Shown here piece by piece: positions 44,453 through 55,519 of a stretch of DNA of 64,000 bases. The DNA comes from Lysobacteraceae bacterium NML91-0213 (GTDB lineage: Bacteria; Pseudomonadota; Gammaproteobacteria; Xanthomonadales; Xanthomonadaceae), in assembly GCA_002798175.1 (NCBI GenBank), contig NWQL01000003.1:1-64000 (forward strand), given 5' to 3'. A program made the position numbers and the translations under genes. Under the pieces are notes generated by a model. The model was given only the letters and a program-made list of their open reading frames with translations. It ran no database searches and was not told where the DNA came from. The stretch's first letter is position 1; the number at the start of each line of letters is the position of its first letter.

Positions 44453-46417
44453 ATGCGCCCATTCCGTTCCATCGCCTGCGCGCTGTCGCTGGCGGCGCTC
44501 GCGCTCGTCGGCTGCAGCCGCGAACCCACCCCTGACGCGGCGACGCCGGTCCCCGCGGAGGAGGCCCCGATGGCCGCTGCCGACCGTGACGAGCATTCCT
44601 ACGCCGAACCCGCCCGCGTGGTCATCGATGACCTCGCGCTGGATCTCGACCTCGACTTCGACACCCGCACGCTCGCCGGCACCGCGACCTACACCCTGGA
44701 GTGGAAGGACGACACCGCCGGCGAGCTCGCGCTCGATACCCGCGAGCTCACCATCGAGCGCGTGGAAGCCGAGGCCAACGGCCAATGGCAGCCGCTGGAA
44801 TTCGCCCTCGATGCCGCGCACGCAAGCCTCGGCAGCCGGCTGGTGGTGCAGGCGCCGGAGCGCAACGCGAAGATCCGCGTGACCTACCGCACCGCGCCGG
44901 GTGCATCCGGCCTGCAGTGGCTGACCCCGGAAATGACCGAGGGCAAGCAGCTGCCCTTCATGTTCAGCCAGTCGCAGCAGATCCATGCGCGCAGCTGGGT
45001 GCCGCTGCAGGACACGCCGGCGGTGCGCTACACCTACTCGGCGACGATCCGCACGCGCCCGGACGTGATGGTGCTGATGAGCGCCGACAACGACCCGGCC
45101 GCCGAGCGCGATGGCGAATACAGCTTCCGCATGCCGCAGCGCATCCCGTCCTACCTGATGGCGATCGCCGCCGGCGACCTGGTGTTCGAGCCGATCTCGG
45201 CGCGCGCCGGCGTGTGGGCGGAGCCGGCGATGGTCGAGCGCGCGGTGGCGGAATTCGCCGACACCGAGAAGATGATCGCCACCACCGAAGCGCTGTACGG
45301 CCCGTACCGCTGGGAGCGCTACGACCTGCTGGTGCTGCCGCCGTCGTTCCCGTTCGGCGGCATGGAGAACCCGCGGCTGTCGTTCATCACCCCGACGGTG
45401 ATCGTCGGCGACCGCTCGCTGGTGTCGCTGATCGCGCATGAACTCGCCCACAGCTGGTCCGGCAACCTGGTGACCTTCGCCAGCGCCAAGCACGGCTGGC
45501 TCAACGAGGGCATGACCAGCTACGTCGAGAACCGCATCGTCGAGTCGCTGTACGGCAAGGAATTCAGCGACATGGAATACGTCATCGCCCGTGACGCGCT
45601 GAAGGCCAACATCGGCGACATGCCCGAGGCGACGCAGGCGCTGGCGGTGAAGCCGGGCACCGAGCTCGATGCCGACGATGCGCTGAGCGCGGTGTCCTAC
45701 GACAAGGGTGCGTGGTTCCTGCAGTTCCTCGAGCAGCGCTTTGGCCGCGAGGTGTTCGACGCGTTCCTGCGTGGCTACTTCGACCATTTCGCGTTCCGGT
45801 CGATCACCACGGAGCAGTTCCTCGATTACGCCCGCGAGCACCTGTTCAACGCGCACCCGGACGCGGTGACCGAGGCCGAGATCCAGGAGTGGCTGTACGC
45901 GCCGGGCATTCCGGCCTCGGCGCCCGACGTGCTGTCGCCGAAGCTCGGCCTGGTGGATTCCGCGCGCCTGGCGTGGCTGGGCAGCGCGCAGCTTCCGCCG
46001 CAGCAGCTGACCGGGGAATGGACCACGCAGGAGTGGATCCATTTCCTCGAAGGCATGCCGGCCACGCTCAGCCAGGAGCAGATGGCGCAGCTCGACACCG
46101 CCTACCGCTTCACCGGCACGCCGAATGGCGAACTGGCCATGCGCTGGTACCCGCTGGCGGTGCGCAGCGGCTACATGCTGGCGTTCGAGCCGATGACGCA
46201 GTTCCTGCAGACGGTGGGCCGCCGCAAGCTGATCCTGCCGATCTACACCGCGCTGGTGCAGACGCCCGAGGGCCTGGCGCTGGCGAAGCAGGTGTTCGAG
46301 CAGGCGCGTCCGGGTAGCCATCCGATCACCGCCACGTCGGTGCAGCGGATCATCGACGAGGCAAAGCCGAAGGCACCGGTCGACCCGGCGCAGGCCACGA
46401 CCGGGCTGGGCAAGTAA
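44453..46417 (+). CDS. M1 family metallopeptidase lipoprotein
   Basis: A zinc aminopeptidase of the leukotriene-A4-hydrolase-like M1 branch, 654 aa. A lipobox (LALVGCS) predicts anchoring in the envelope rather than the cytoplasm. Motifs: PFGGMENPRLSFITP (substrate exopeptidase loop), HELAHSWSGN (His329, Glu330, His333), NEGMTSYVE (third zinc ligand Glu352), and the family C-terminal helical domain. It probably trims peptides in the periplasm. Alone in its unit; a REP-like hairpin follows. Confidence 0.93.
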   Translation: MRPFRSIACALSLAALALVGCSREPTPDAATPVPAEEAPMAAADRDEHSYAEPARVVIDDLALDLDLDFDTRTLAGTATYTLEWKDDTAGELALDTRELTIERVEAEANGQWQPLEFALDAAHASLGSRLVVQAPERNAKIRVTYRTAPGASGLQWLTPEMTEGKQLPFMFSQSQQIHARSWVPLQDTPAVRYTYSATIRTRPDVMVLMSADNDPAAERDGEYSFRMPQRIPSYLMAIAAGDLVFEPISARAGVWAEPAMVERAVAEFADTEKMIATTEALYGPYRWERYDLLVLPPSFPFGGMENPRLSFITPTVIVGDRSLVSLIAHELAHSWSGNLVTFASAKHGWLNEGMTSYVENRIVESLYGKEFSDMEYVIARDALKANIGDMPEATQALAVKPGTELDADDALSAVSYDKGAWFLQFLEQRFGREVFDAFLRGYFDHFAFRSITTEQFLDYAREHLFNAHPDAVTEAEIQEWLYAPGIPASAPDVLSPKLGLVDSARLAWLGSAQLPPQQLTGEWTTQEWIHFLEGMPATLSQEQMAQLDTAYRFTGTPNGELAMRWYPLAVRSGYMLAFEPMTQFLQTVGRRKLILPIYTALVQTPEGLALAKQVFEQARPGSHPITATSVQRIIDEAKPKAPVDPAQATTGLGK

Positions 46418-46436
46418 CGCCATACCGGCGAATCGA

Positions 46437-46463
46437 CCCCTCTTCCGCCCGCGGGGAGAGGGG
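46437..46463. repeat. REP-like hairpin after the M1 peptidase gene
   Basis: CCCCTCTTCCGC/GCGGGGAGAGGGG with a 2-nt loop and one mismatch, then a GGCGAGGGCAACC tail. Same family as the pairs at 9787-9899 and 49598-49686. It may terminate the peptidase transcript. Confidence 0.75.
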
Positions 46464-46542
46464 CCGGGGCGAGGGCAACCATTGCGGTGGCCGCCTTTGG
46501 CAGCCGCTAAGCTTGCGTCGTCCCCGCTGCCGGATCCCTGCA

Positions 46543-47271
46543 ATGTCCCGTCTCCGCCTGCTCGTTCCCGTGCTCCTTGGCGTATTCGCGCTGTCGGCCT
46601 GCGGTGATCCGGAGGCCGCCGCCGCGGCCCAGGCCGAGGCGCGCGCCGCCGCCGCGGAACAGCAGGCCCGGGAAGCCGAGCAGGGCTTCGAGAAGGCCGT
46701 CGCCGAAGAGAACTGGGCACTGGCCAGGGCGCAGGGCGACGTGCTGTTCATGCGCTGGCCCGACACGCAGGCCGCGGCGCGCGTGCGCGAGCGTTTCGAT
46801 GACGTCGCCGCGCGTGCCGACGCCGCACGCGAAGCCACCCGCACCGCGGCGCTGTGGAGCTACCAGTCCATCGCGGTGACGGGCGGCCAGCAGCATTCCG
46901 CGGCGATCGATGCACGCGAGATGGTGGATACCGATGGCACCGGTACGCGCCGGGTGCAGCTGATCTTCCGCGACCATCCGGAATGGGGCCGCAGCAGCTA
47001 CCTGGTGCTGCAGGCCGGCGACTTCGACTGCTATCGCGGCTGCCGGGTCAACGTCGCCGTTGACGGCGGTGAGCCCCGGCGGATGGCGGCGAGCCGTCCG
47101 GACACCGACGAGGCGATCGCGATGTTCATCGAGGACGAGGCCGCGCTGTGGCGGCTGCTCGACGGCGCGAATACGCTGTCGATCGAATTCCCGGTCAAGG
47201 CCGGCGGCACCCGCAGCGCGGAGTTCGAGGTCGGCGGCCTGGATCGCGCACGCATGCCTGGCTGGGACTGA
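46543..47271 (+). CDS. Lipoprotein of unknown function
   Basis: A 242-aa predicted lipoprotein (lipobox LSAC after MSRLRLLVPVLLGVFA). An alanine/glutamate-rich coiled coil at about 20-105 is followed by a folded part with RRVQLIFRDHPEWGRSSYLVLQAGDFDCYRGCRVNVAVDG and a C-terminal FEVGGLDRARMPGWD. The two Cys in FDCYRGC could form a disulfide. I do not recognise the family. It may be lineage-specific. Confidence 0.7.
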   Translation: MSRLRLLVPVLLGVFALSACGDPEAAAAAQAEARAAAAEQQAREAEQGFEKAVAEENWALARAQGDVLFMRWPDTQAAARVRERFDDVAARADAAREATRTAALWSYQSIAVTGGQQHSAAIDAREMVDTDGTGTRRVQLIFRDHPEWGRSSYLVLQAGDFDCYRGCRVNVAVDGGEPRRMAASRPDTDEAIAMFIEDEAALWRLLDGANTLSIEFPVKAGGTRSAEFEVGGLDRARMPGWD

Positions 47272-47316
47272 GGCGGGGCCGGCCGCGTCACTGCGCGGCC
47301 AGCCCGGCAACCGGCC

Positions 47317-49523
<2,207 letters not shown>

Positions 49524-49597
49524 GCGGGCGCTCGGGGCGCTGTTGGCCGCGCCCGCCTCCGGTGCGCCCGTAGGCCTCGCGGCGCGGCGCTTTGGAG

Positions 49598-49686
49598 CCC
49601 CTCTCCTGTTTACGGGAGAGGGGGTGGGGTGAGGGCAGACATGGTCTTTCCCCTCACCCCGTCCCTCTCCCTCAGGCGGGAGAGGG
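49598..49686. repeat. REP-like inverted pair between mreB and mreC
   Basis: Two hairpins (stem CCCCTCTCC 49598-49606/49615-49623 and CCCTCTCCC 49663-49671/49678-49686) with inner tails GGTGGGGTGAGGGCAG and CCCCTCACCCC facing each other. Same family as at 9787-9899. It could lower expression of mreC and the genes after it relative to mreB. Confidence 0.8.
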
Positions 49687-49773
49687 GGAGTCGGTGCCGT
49701 GCGGGAGCCGCTCCGGTAACTTCGCGAACGGCATTGCGAAACCCTTCCTTGGAAATGGTCAGGTAATTCTGGG

Positions 49774-50745
49774 GTGTCCTACAGTCCTGCTGCGCCCCGC
49801 TCCGGCGATGTTGCCGGCACGCTCCGCCTTCTCGCCTTCCTCGCCATTTCGGTCGGGCTGCTGGTGGCCGACCACCACGGCGAGTGGCTGTCGCGCGCCC
49901 GCGCACAGGCCAGCGTGGCGATGCAGCCGCTGTGGTGGCTGGCGGGGCTGCCTTCGCGGCTGGGCCGCAGCGTGCGCGAGGACGCGGTCACCCGCAGCCT
50001 GCTGGCCGAGGACAACCATCGCCTGCGCAACGAGTTGCTGGTGGTCAACGCGCGGCTGGCGCGCATGCAGGCCGCCGCGGCCGAGAACCAGCGCCTGCGG
50101 TCGATGCTCGACGCCACCGACGATGGCCGCATGGACGTGCAGCTGGCGCCGATCCTCGATATCGACCTCGATCCCACCCGCCAGCGGCTGACCCTGCGCG
50201 CGGGCAGCCGCGAAGGCGTGCATGTCGGCCAGAGCGTCATCGATGCCGGTGGCGTGCTCGGCCAGATCATCGCCACCACGCCCACCACCTCGACCGTGCT
50301 GCTGCTGACCGACCCGGACCACGCGATCCCGGTGGAGGTGGTGCGCACCGGCGTGCGCCTGATCGTCTACGGCCAGGGGCGCGCCGACCTGCTGCGGCTG
50401 CCGAACGTGCCGCTGTCGAGCGATGTCGAGCCCGGCGACGTGCTGGTGACCTCGGGCCTGGGCGGGCGCTTCCCGCCCGGCTTCCCGGTGGGCCGCATCA
50501 CCACGCTGGCACCCGACGACAGCCGCGCGTTCCTGGTCGGCGAGGTGATGCCGACCGCGCAGATCGACCGCGGCCGTGACGTGCTGTTGCTGCGCGAGGG
50601 GCGTGGACCCCTGCCGGCGGCGTCGCGGCGCGCGCCGGAGTGGACGGCCGTGGGGACCACGCGCATGCGCGGCCGCGAAGTCAGCCCGGCCACCGCGATT
50701 GCCGCGTTGGCACCGGCCGATGCCAGCACGCAGGCCACGCCATGA
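49774..50745 (+). CDS. mreC: Rod shape-determining protein MreC
   Basis: Periplasmic scaffold of the elongasome, 323 aa. One membrane span (TLRLLAFLAISVGLLVADHHGE), a coiled coil (LAEDNHRLRNELLVVNARLARMQAAAAENQRL) and the beta domain (GSREGVHVGQSVIDAGGVLGQI; GRADLLRLPNVPLSSDVEPGDVLVTSGLGGRFPPGFPVGRI). GTG start at 49774. Stop overlaps mreD (ATGA). Confidence 0.96.
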   Translation: MSYSPAAPRSGDVAGTLRLLAFLAISVGLLVADHHGEWLSRARAQASVAMQPLWWLAGLPSRLGRSVREDAVTRSLLAEDNHRLRNELLVVNARLARMQAAAAENQRLRSMLDATDDGRMDVQLAPILDIDLDPTRQRLTLRAGSREGVHVGQSVIDAGGVLGQIIATTPTTSTVLLLTDPDHAIPVEVVRTGVRLIVYGQGRADLLRLPNVPLSSDVEPGDVLVTSGLGGRFPPGFPVGRITTLAPDDSRAFLVGEVMPTAQIDRGRDVLLLREGRGPLPAASRRAPEWTAVGTTRMRGREVSPATAIAALAPADASTQATP

Positions 50746-51227
50746 GGCGTGCGCGCAACAGCTGGGTGTTGCCGGTCAGCGTGCTGCTGGCGCTGCTGCT
50801 GGGCCTGCTGCCGCTGCCGGAGCTGCTGCAGCCGCTGCGGCCGTACTGGCTGGCACTGGTGGTGGCCTACTGGGTGATCGAGGGCGAAGGCCGCCAGGGG
50901 CTGGGGTTCGCCTTCGGCGTCGGCCTGCTGGCCGATCTGGCGTTCGGCAGCCTGCTCGGCGAGCAGGCGATGCGGCTGGTGATCCTTGCCTTCATCCTGC
51001 AGCGCTTCCGCACCCAGCTGCGGTTCTTCCCGGTGCCGCAGCAGGCGCTGGCGATCGGCGGCCTGCTGCTCAACGACCGCGTGGTCAATGCCGCGGTGCA
51101 CCTGGCCATGGGCATTCCGCAGCTGCCGTGGAGCTACTGGCTGGCGCCGGTGATCGGCATGCTGCTGTGGCCGCCGCTGTTCGTGCTGCTGGATTCGCTG
51201 CGGCTGAGCCGCCGGAAGCCCGGCTGA
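50742..51227 (+). CDS. mreD: Rod shape-determining protein MreD
   Basis: Small polytopic partner of MreC, 161 aa with five or so hydrophobic segments. Family features: YWLALVVAYWVIEGEGRQGLGFAFGVGLLADLAFGSLLGEQAMRLVILAFILQRFR. Coupled to mreC by ATGA; ends one nt before mrdA. Confidence 0.95.
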   Translation: MRRARNSWVLPVSVLLALLLGLLPLPELLQPLRPYWLALVVAYWVIEGEGRQGLGFAFGVGLLADLAFGSLLGEQAMRLVILAFILQRFRTQLRFFPVPQQALAIGGLLLNDRVVNAAVHLAMGIPQLPWSYWLAPVIGMLLWPPLFVLLDSLRLSRRKPG

Positions 51228-51228
51228 G

Positions 51229-53202
51229 ATGATGCACGCACGCCGCCAGCGCCGTGTGCGCAACCCCGGTGCGGAGTCCGAGCAGTTCCGGCGCCGTGCG
51301 CTGGTCGGCTTCGTGGCCGTGGTGCTGGCGATGGCGGGGCTGGCCGGCTGGTACTTCAAGCTGCAGGTGATCGACCACGGTGACTACGCGCGCCGTTCCG
51401 AGGCCAACCGCATCAAGCCACGGCCGGTGGTACCGGGGCGTGGGCTGATCTACGACCGCCAGGGCCGCATCCTCGCCGACAACGTGCCGGCCTACCGCCT
51501 CGAGGTCACGCCCGAGGAAGCGGGCGACCTCGATCGCCTGCTCGACGGACTGGCGGAGATCTTCGAACTCGATCCGGCCGAGGTCGAGCGCTTCCGCGCC
51601 GAACGCCGGGTCAACCGCGGCTTCCGTGCGCTGACGCTGAAGCTGCGCGTCAGCGACGACGAGGCCGCGCGGTTCGCGGTGGACCGCTGGCGCTTTCCCG
51701 GCGTGGAAGTGGTGCCCTATCTCAACCGGCGCTATCCGTATGGCGCGCTGTTCGCGCACGTGATCGGGTATGTCGGCCGCACCGACGAGGACGACGTCGG
51801 CCGCTACGGCGCCAACCAGGTGCTGTTCCCGCATACCGGGCGCACCGGGCTGGAGCGCTCCTACGAGGAGGCGCTGCGCGGCGTGGTCGGCTACGAGCAG
51901 GTCGAGACCAATGTCGAGGGCCGGGCATTGGCGACGCTGGGGCGCGTGCCCGCCACCGCCGGCGCCGACCTGCGGCTCTCCATCGACCTCGACCTGCAGC
52001 AGGCGATGGTGGATGCCTTCGGCGAGATGCACGGCTCCGCGGTGGCGGTGGATCCGGCCACCGGGCAGGTGCTGGGCATGGTCAGCCTGCCGAGCTTCGA
52101 CCCGAACCTGTTCGTCAACGGCATCTCGCACACCGACTACCGCCGGCTGATGGACGACCCCGCGCGGCCGCTGTTCAACCGCAACGTGCTGGGCGGTGGC
52201 CCGCCGGGCTCGACGATCAAGCCGTTCGTGGCACTGGCCGGCGTCGACAGCGGGCTGCGCACGCCCACCGACGGCGTGTTCTCGACCGGCGAGTTCTTCA
52301 TTCCCGGCCAGCGCCGCGGCTATCGCGATGCCTCGCGCGGCGCCGGCTGGACCGAACTGCGCGATTCGATCTCGCGGTCGGTGAACTACTACTACTACAA
52401 GCTCGCCTACGACATGGGCATCGAGCGGTTCGCCGACTACATGCACCGCTACGGCTTCGGCCAGTCGACCGGCATCGACCTGGTCGGCGAGAACACCGGC
52501 GTGGTGCCGTCGCTGGCGTACAAGGCCAGCCGCAGCCGCGAGCCCTGGTACGCCGGCGAGACGGTGATCGCCGGGATCGGACAGGGCTACTGGATCAGCA
52601 CCGCACTGCAGCTGGCGCGCGGCACCGCGGCGATCGCCAATGGCGGCACGCTGTATCCGCTGCGACTGGTGGCCGAGCGCAAGACCGCCTGGGACCAGCC
52701 GTGGCGCCCGCTTCCGGTGGAAGGCGCGCCGCGCATCAGCGACAACGCCGGGCACCTGCGCGCGGTGCAGGAAGGCATGGAGGCAACGATCCACGGCCGC
52801 GGCACCGCCACCCGCATGGCGCAGGGGGCGCGCTATCGCATGGCCGGCAAGACCGGCACCGCGCAGCGCATCGGCCGCCGCGGCAGCGCCAACCTCGACC
52901 CGCGCGCGCTGCCCTACCACCTGCGCCACCAGGCACTGTTCGTCGGCTACGCGCCAGCGGACAACCCGACCATCGCGCTGGCGGTGGTGGTCGAGCACGG
53001 CGGCTACGGCGGTGCGACGGCAGCGCCGATCGCCCGGCGCATCTTCGATGCATGGATCCTCGGGCCGGAAGGGCCGGGCGCCGACGCGATCACTCCCTCG
53101 GTCACGGGTGCAGCCGCGGCATCGCCGGCCACCACCGAGGGCGTCTCCGCGCCGCCCGCAGCCGAGGTGCAGGCGCCACCGGCGGCGGGGGCCACGCCAT
53201 GA
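51229..53202 (+). CDS. mrdA: Penicillin-binding protein 2 (elongation transpeptidase)
   Basis: Class B PBP that crosslinks lateral-wall peptidoglycan, 657 aa. One N-terminal anchor (LVGFVAVVLAMAGLAGWYFKLQVIDHGDYARRSE), dimerisation domain, then transpeptidase motifs STIK (Ser328), SVN (SRSVNYYYY) and KTG (AGKTGTAQR). The last 45 residues are Ala/Pro-rich. Stop overlaps rodA by ATGA. Confidence 0.97.
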   Translation: MMHARRQRRVRNPGAESEQFRRRALVGFVAVVLAMAGLAGWYFKLQVIDHGDYARRSEANRIKPRPVVPGRGLIYDRQGRILADNVPAYRLEVTPEEAGDLDRLLDGLAEIFELDPAEVERFRAERRVNRGFRALTLKLRVSDDEAARFAVDRWRFPGVEVVPYLNRRYPYGALFAHVIGYVGRTDEDDVGRYGANQVLFPHTGRTGLERSYEEALRGVVGYEQVETNVEGRALATLGRVPATAGADLRLSIDLDLQQAMVDAFGEMHGSAVAVDPATGQVLGMVSLPSFDPNLFVNGISHTDYRRLMDDPARPLFNRNVLGGGPPGSTIKPFVALAGVDSGLRTPTDGVFSTGEFFIPGQRRGYRDASRGAGWTELRDSISRSVNYYYYKLAYDMGIERFADYMHRYGFGQSTGIDLVGENTGVVPSLAYKASRSREPWYAGETVIAGIGQGYWISTALQLARGTAAIANGGTLYPLRLVAERKTAWDQPWRPLPVEGAPRISDNAGHLRAVQEGMEATIHGRGTATRMAQGARYRMAGKTGTAQRIGRRGSANLDPRALPYHLRHQALFVGYAPADNPTIALAVVVEHGGYGGATAAPIARRIFDAWILGPEGPGADAITPSVTGAAAASPATTEGVSAPPAAEVQAPPAAGATP

Positions 53203-54311
53203 GCGTCATCCTGCGCTGGCTGCTGGACCTGCTGCAGCGCTTTACCCGCACCCTCGACTGGCCGTTGCTGGGCGCGCTGATGGCACTGATGGGCATCGGC
53301 CTGGCGGTGCTCTACAGTGCCGGCGGCCACAGCCAGGCGATGCTCACCGCGCAGGCGTTGCGTTATGGCGTGGGCCTGGGTGCACTGTGGCTGTTGTCGC
53401 GGGTGCCGCTGGTGGCGCTGCGCGGGATCACCCCGCTGGGCTACGGCCTGTCGCTGCTGCCGCTGGTGGCGGTGCTGTTCATGGGCACCGGCCGCCATGG
53501 CCAGCACTGGATCAACCTCGGCGTGTTCTACCTGCAGCCCTCCGAGCTGATGAAGCTCAGTCTGCCGATGATGACCGCGTGGTACCTCAACCGCGCGCCG
53601 CTGCCGCCGCGCTTCACCGGAGTGCTGGTGGGGCTGGCGATCGTCGCCCTGCCGACCGGCCTGATCATGCTGCAGCCCGATCTCGGCACAGCGGTGCTGG
53701 TCGCGGCCAGCGGCGTGTTCGTGCTGTACCTCGCGGGGATGTCGTGGTGGTGGTTCGTGGCCGCGTTCGGCGCCCTGGCCGCCGCGGCGCCGGTGGCGTG
53801 GTTCTGGCTGCTGATGCCCTACCAGAAGAATCGCCTGCTGATGTTCCTGGATCCCGAGCAGGATCCGCTCGGCGCGGGCTGGAACATCATCCAGTCCAAG
53901 ATCGCGATCGGCGCCGGGGGCCTGCGCGGCATGGGCTGGGGGCAGGGCAGCCAGTCGCACCTCAACTACGTGCCCGAGCACACCACCGACTTCATCTTCG
54001 CGGTGCTGGCCGAGGAGTTCGGCTGGCTCGGGGTGATGGTCACCCTGTCGCTGTACCTGTTCGTGGTCGCGCGCTGCCTTTGGATCGCGGCGCAGGCGCG
54101 CGACGGGTTCGGCCGGCTGGTTGCCGGTGCACTGGGGCTGTCGCTGTTCGTCTACGTGCTGGTCAACGGCGGGATGATCTCCGGCCTGCTGCCGGTGGTG
54201 GGCGTGCCGATGCCGCTGCTGTCGTACGGCGGCACCGCCGCGGTGTCGTTGCTCGCGGGGCTGGGCGTGGTGATGTCGGTGCGCGCGCATGGCGGCGCAC
54301 GCCGCGCCTGA
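53199..54311 (+). CDS. rodA: RodA glycan polymerase (SEDS family)
   Basis: Polymerises lipid II into glycan strands with PBP2. Ten hydrophobic spans; motifs FMGTGRHGQHWINLGVFYLQPSELMKLSLPM, QPDLGTAVLVAASG, GRGxGWGQG-like GLRGMGWGQGSQSHLNYVPEHTTDFIFAVLAEEFGWLG and the final GVPMPLLSYGGTA. 370 aa. Confidence 0.97.
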   Translation: MSVILRWLLDLLQRFTRTLDWPLLGALMALMGIGLAVLYSAGGHSQAMLTAQALRYGVGLGALWLLSRVPLVALRGITPLGYGLSLLPLVAVLFMGTGRHGQHWINLGVFYLQPSELMKLSLPMMTAWYLNRAPLPPRFTGVLVGLAIVALPTGLIMLQPDLGTAVLVAASGVFVLYLAGMSWWWFVAAFGALAAAAPVAWFWLLMPYQKNRLLMFLDPEQDPLGAGWNIIQSKIAIGAGGLRGMGWGQGSQSHLNYVPEHTTDFIFAVLAEEFGWLGVMVTLSLYLFVVARCLWIAAQARDGFGRLVAGALGLSLFVYVLVNGGMISGLLPVVGVPMPLLSYGGTAAVSLLAGLGVVMSVRAHGGARRA

Positions 54312-54385
54312 GACCGCCCAGGCAGGCTGAACATCGCGCCCGTCCCCGGTTCGACGTGCGCGACGTGCGTGCTAACCTCGCGCCG

Positions 54386-55519
54386 ATGACCCGACGCGCC
54401 CCTGTTTTCCGCGGCTTTGCCGCGAGCCTGCTGCCACTCGCCCTGGTCGCCTGTGCGACGCAGGCCAACCCACCTCACGTCGATCAGACGCCCGCCGCGG
54501 CCTCGCTGCCGCCTGCGGTCGCGTCCGCGCCAACGACGCTGCCGCCGGTGCCGCAACCGCCGGAGCGCCCGGTGGCGCCGGAACCGGTGACCGATCCGGC
54601 GATCCCGCGCGCGCAACGCATCGCCAACTTCGTCGACTACACCGCCAGCACCTACGGTGTCGATCCGCAGCACATCCGCGACGTGCTCGCCCAGGCGCAG
54701 CTGCGCCAGCCGATCCTCGACGCGATGTCGCGGCCGGCCGAAGCGGTGCGCCCGTGGCGCGACTACCGGCCGATCTTCATCAACGACCAGCGCATCAACG
54801 GCGGCATCCGCTTCTACCGCGAGAACCGTGCCGCGCTGGACCGGGTGGCCGCGGAGACCGGGGTGCCGGCCGAGATGATCGTCGCGATCATCGGCGTGGA
54901 GACCAGCTACGGGCGCGTCACCGGCAACTACCGTGTGGTCGATGCGCTGTACACGCTGGCCTTCGACTTCCCGCGCCGTGCGCCGTTCTTCGCCGGCGAA
55001 CTCGCCCAGCTGTTCGCCCTGCAGAAGGCCGAGCCGCAGCTCGACCTGCTCCAGCTCAAGGGCAGCTACGCCGGCGCGATGGGCATGGGCCAGTTCATGC
55101 CGTCGAGCTACCGCCTGTGGGCGAAGGACGGCGACGGCGACGGCCGCCGCGACCTGCTGACCCACCTGCCGGACGTGTTCGCGTCGATCGCCAACTACTT
55201 CGTGGTGCACGGCTGGGAGCGCGGCGCCCCGGTGGTGGCACGTGCCGACCGTGCGTCGGGTGCGGAGGACTTCCGGCCCGAGACCGTGGACCCGGTGCAC
55301 CCGCTGGCCGCGTTGGCCGCGCGCGGCTATACCCCGCGTGCCGGTGAACCGGTCGCCGAGGGTGCCACGCTGATCACGCTGGATGGCGACAGCGGCCCCG
55401 AGTACTGGCTGGGTTACCGCAACTTCTACGTGATCACCCGCTACAACCGCTCGCCGATGTACTCGCTGGCGGTGCACCAGCTGGCGCAGGCGATCCGCGC
55501 GGGAGCGGCCGGGCCATGA
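54386..55519 (+). CDS. mltB: Lytic murein transglycosylase B (MltB)
   Basis: Outer-membrane lipoprotein (lipobox LVAC) cleaving the glycan backbone to 1,6-anhydromuropeptides. Family GH103: RFYRENRAALDRVAAETGVPAEMIVAIIGVETSYG with catalytic Glu172, then GSYAGAMGMGQFMPSSYR. A Pro-rich linker of about 60 residues follows the lipid anchor. 377 aa; its end overlaps rlpA by ATGA. Confidence 0.95.
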   Translation: MTRRAPVFRGFAASLLPLALVACATQANPPHVDQTPAAASLPPAVASAPTTLPPVPQPPERPVAPEPVTDPAIPRAQRIANFVDYTASTYGVDPQHIRDVLAQAQLRQPILDAMSRPAEAVRPWRDYRPIFINDQRINGGIRFYRENRAALDRVAAETGVPAEMIVAIIGVETSYGRVTGNYRVVDALYTLAFDFPRRAPFFAGELAQLFALQKAEPQLDLLQLKGSYAGAMGMGQFMPSSYRLWAKDGDGDGRRDLLTHLPDVFASIANYFVVHGWERGAPVVARADRASGAEDFRPETVDPVHPLAALAARGYTPRAGEPVAEGATLITLDGDSGPEYWLGYRNFYVITRYNRSPMYSLAVHQLAQAIRAGAAGP

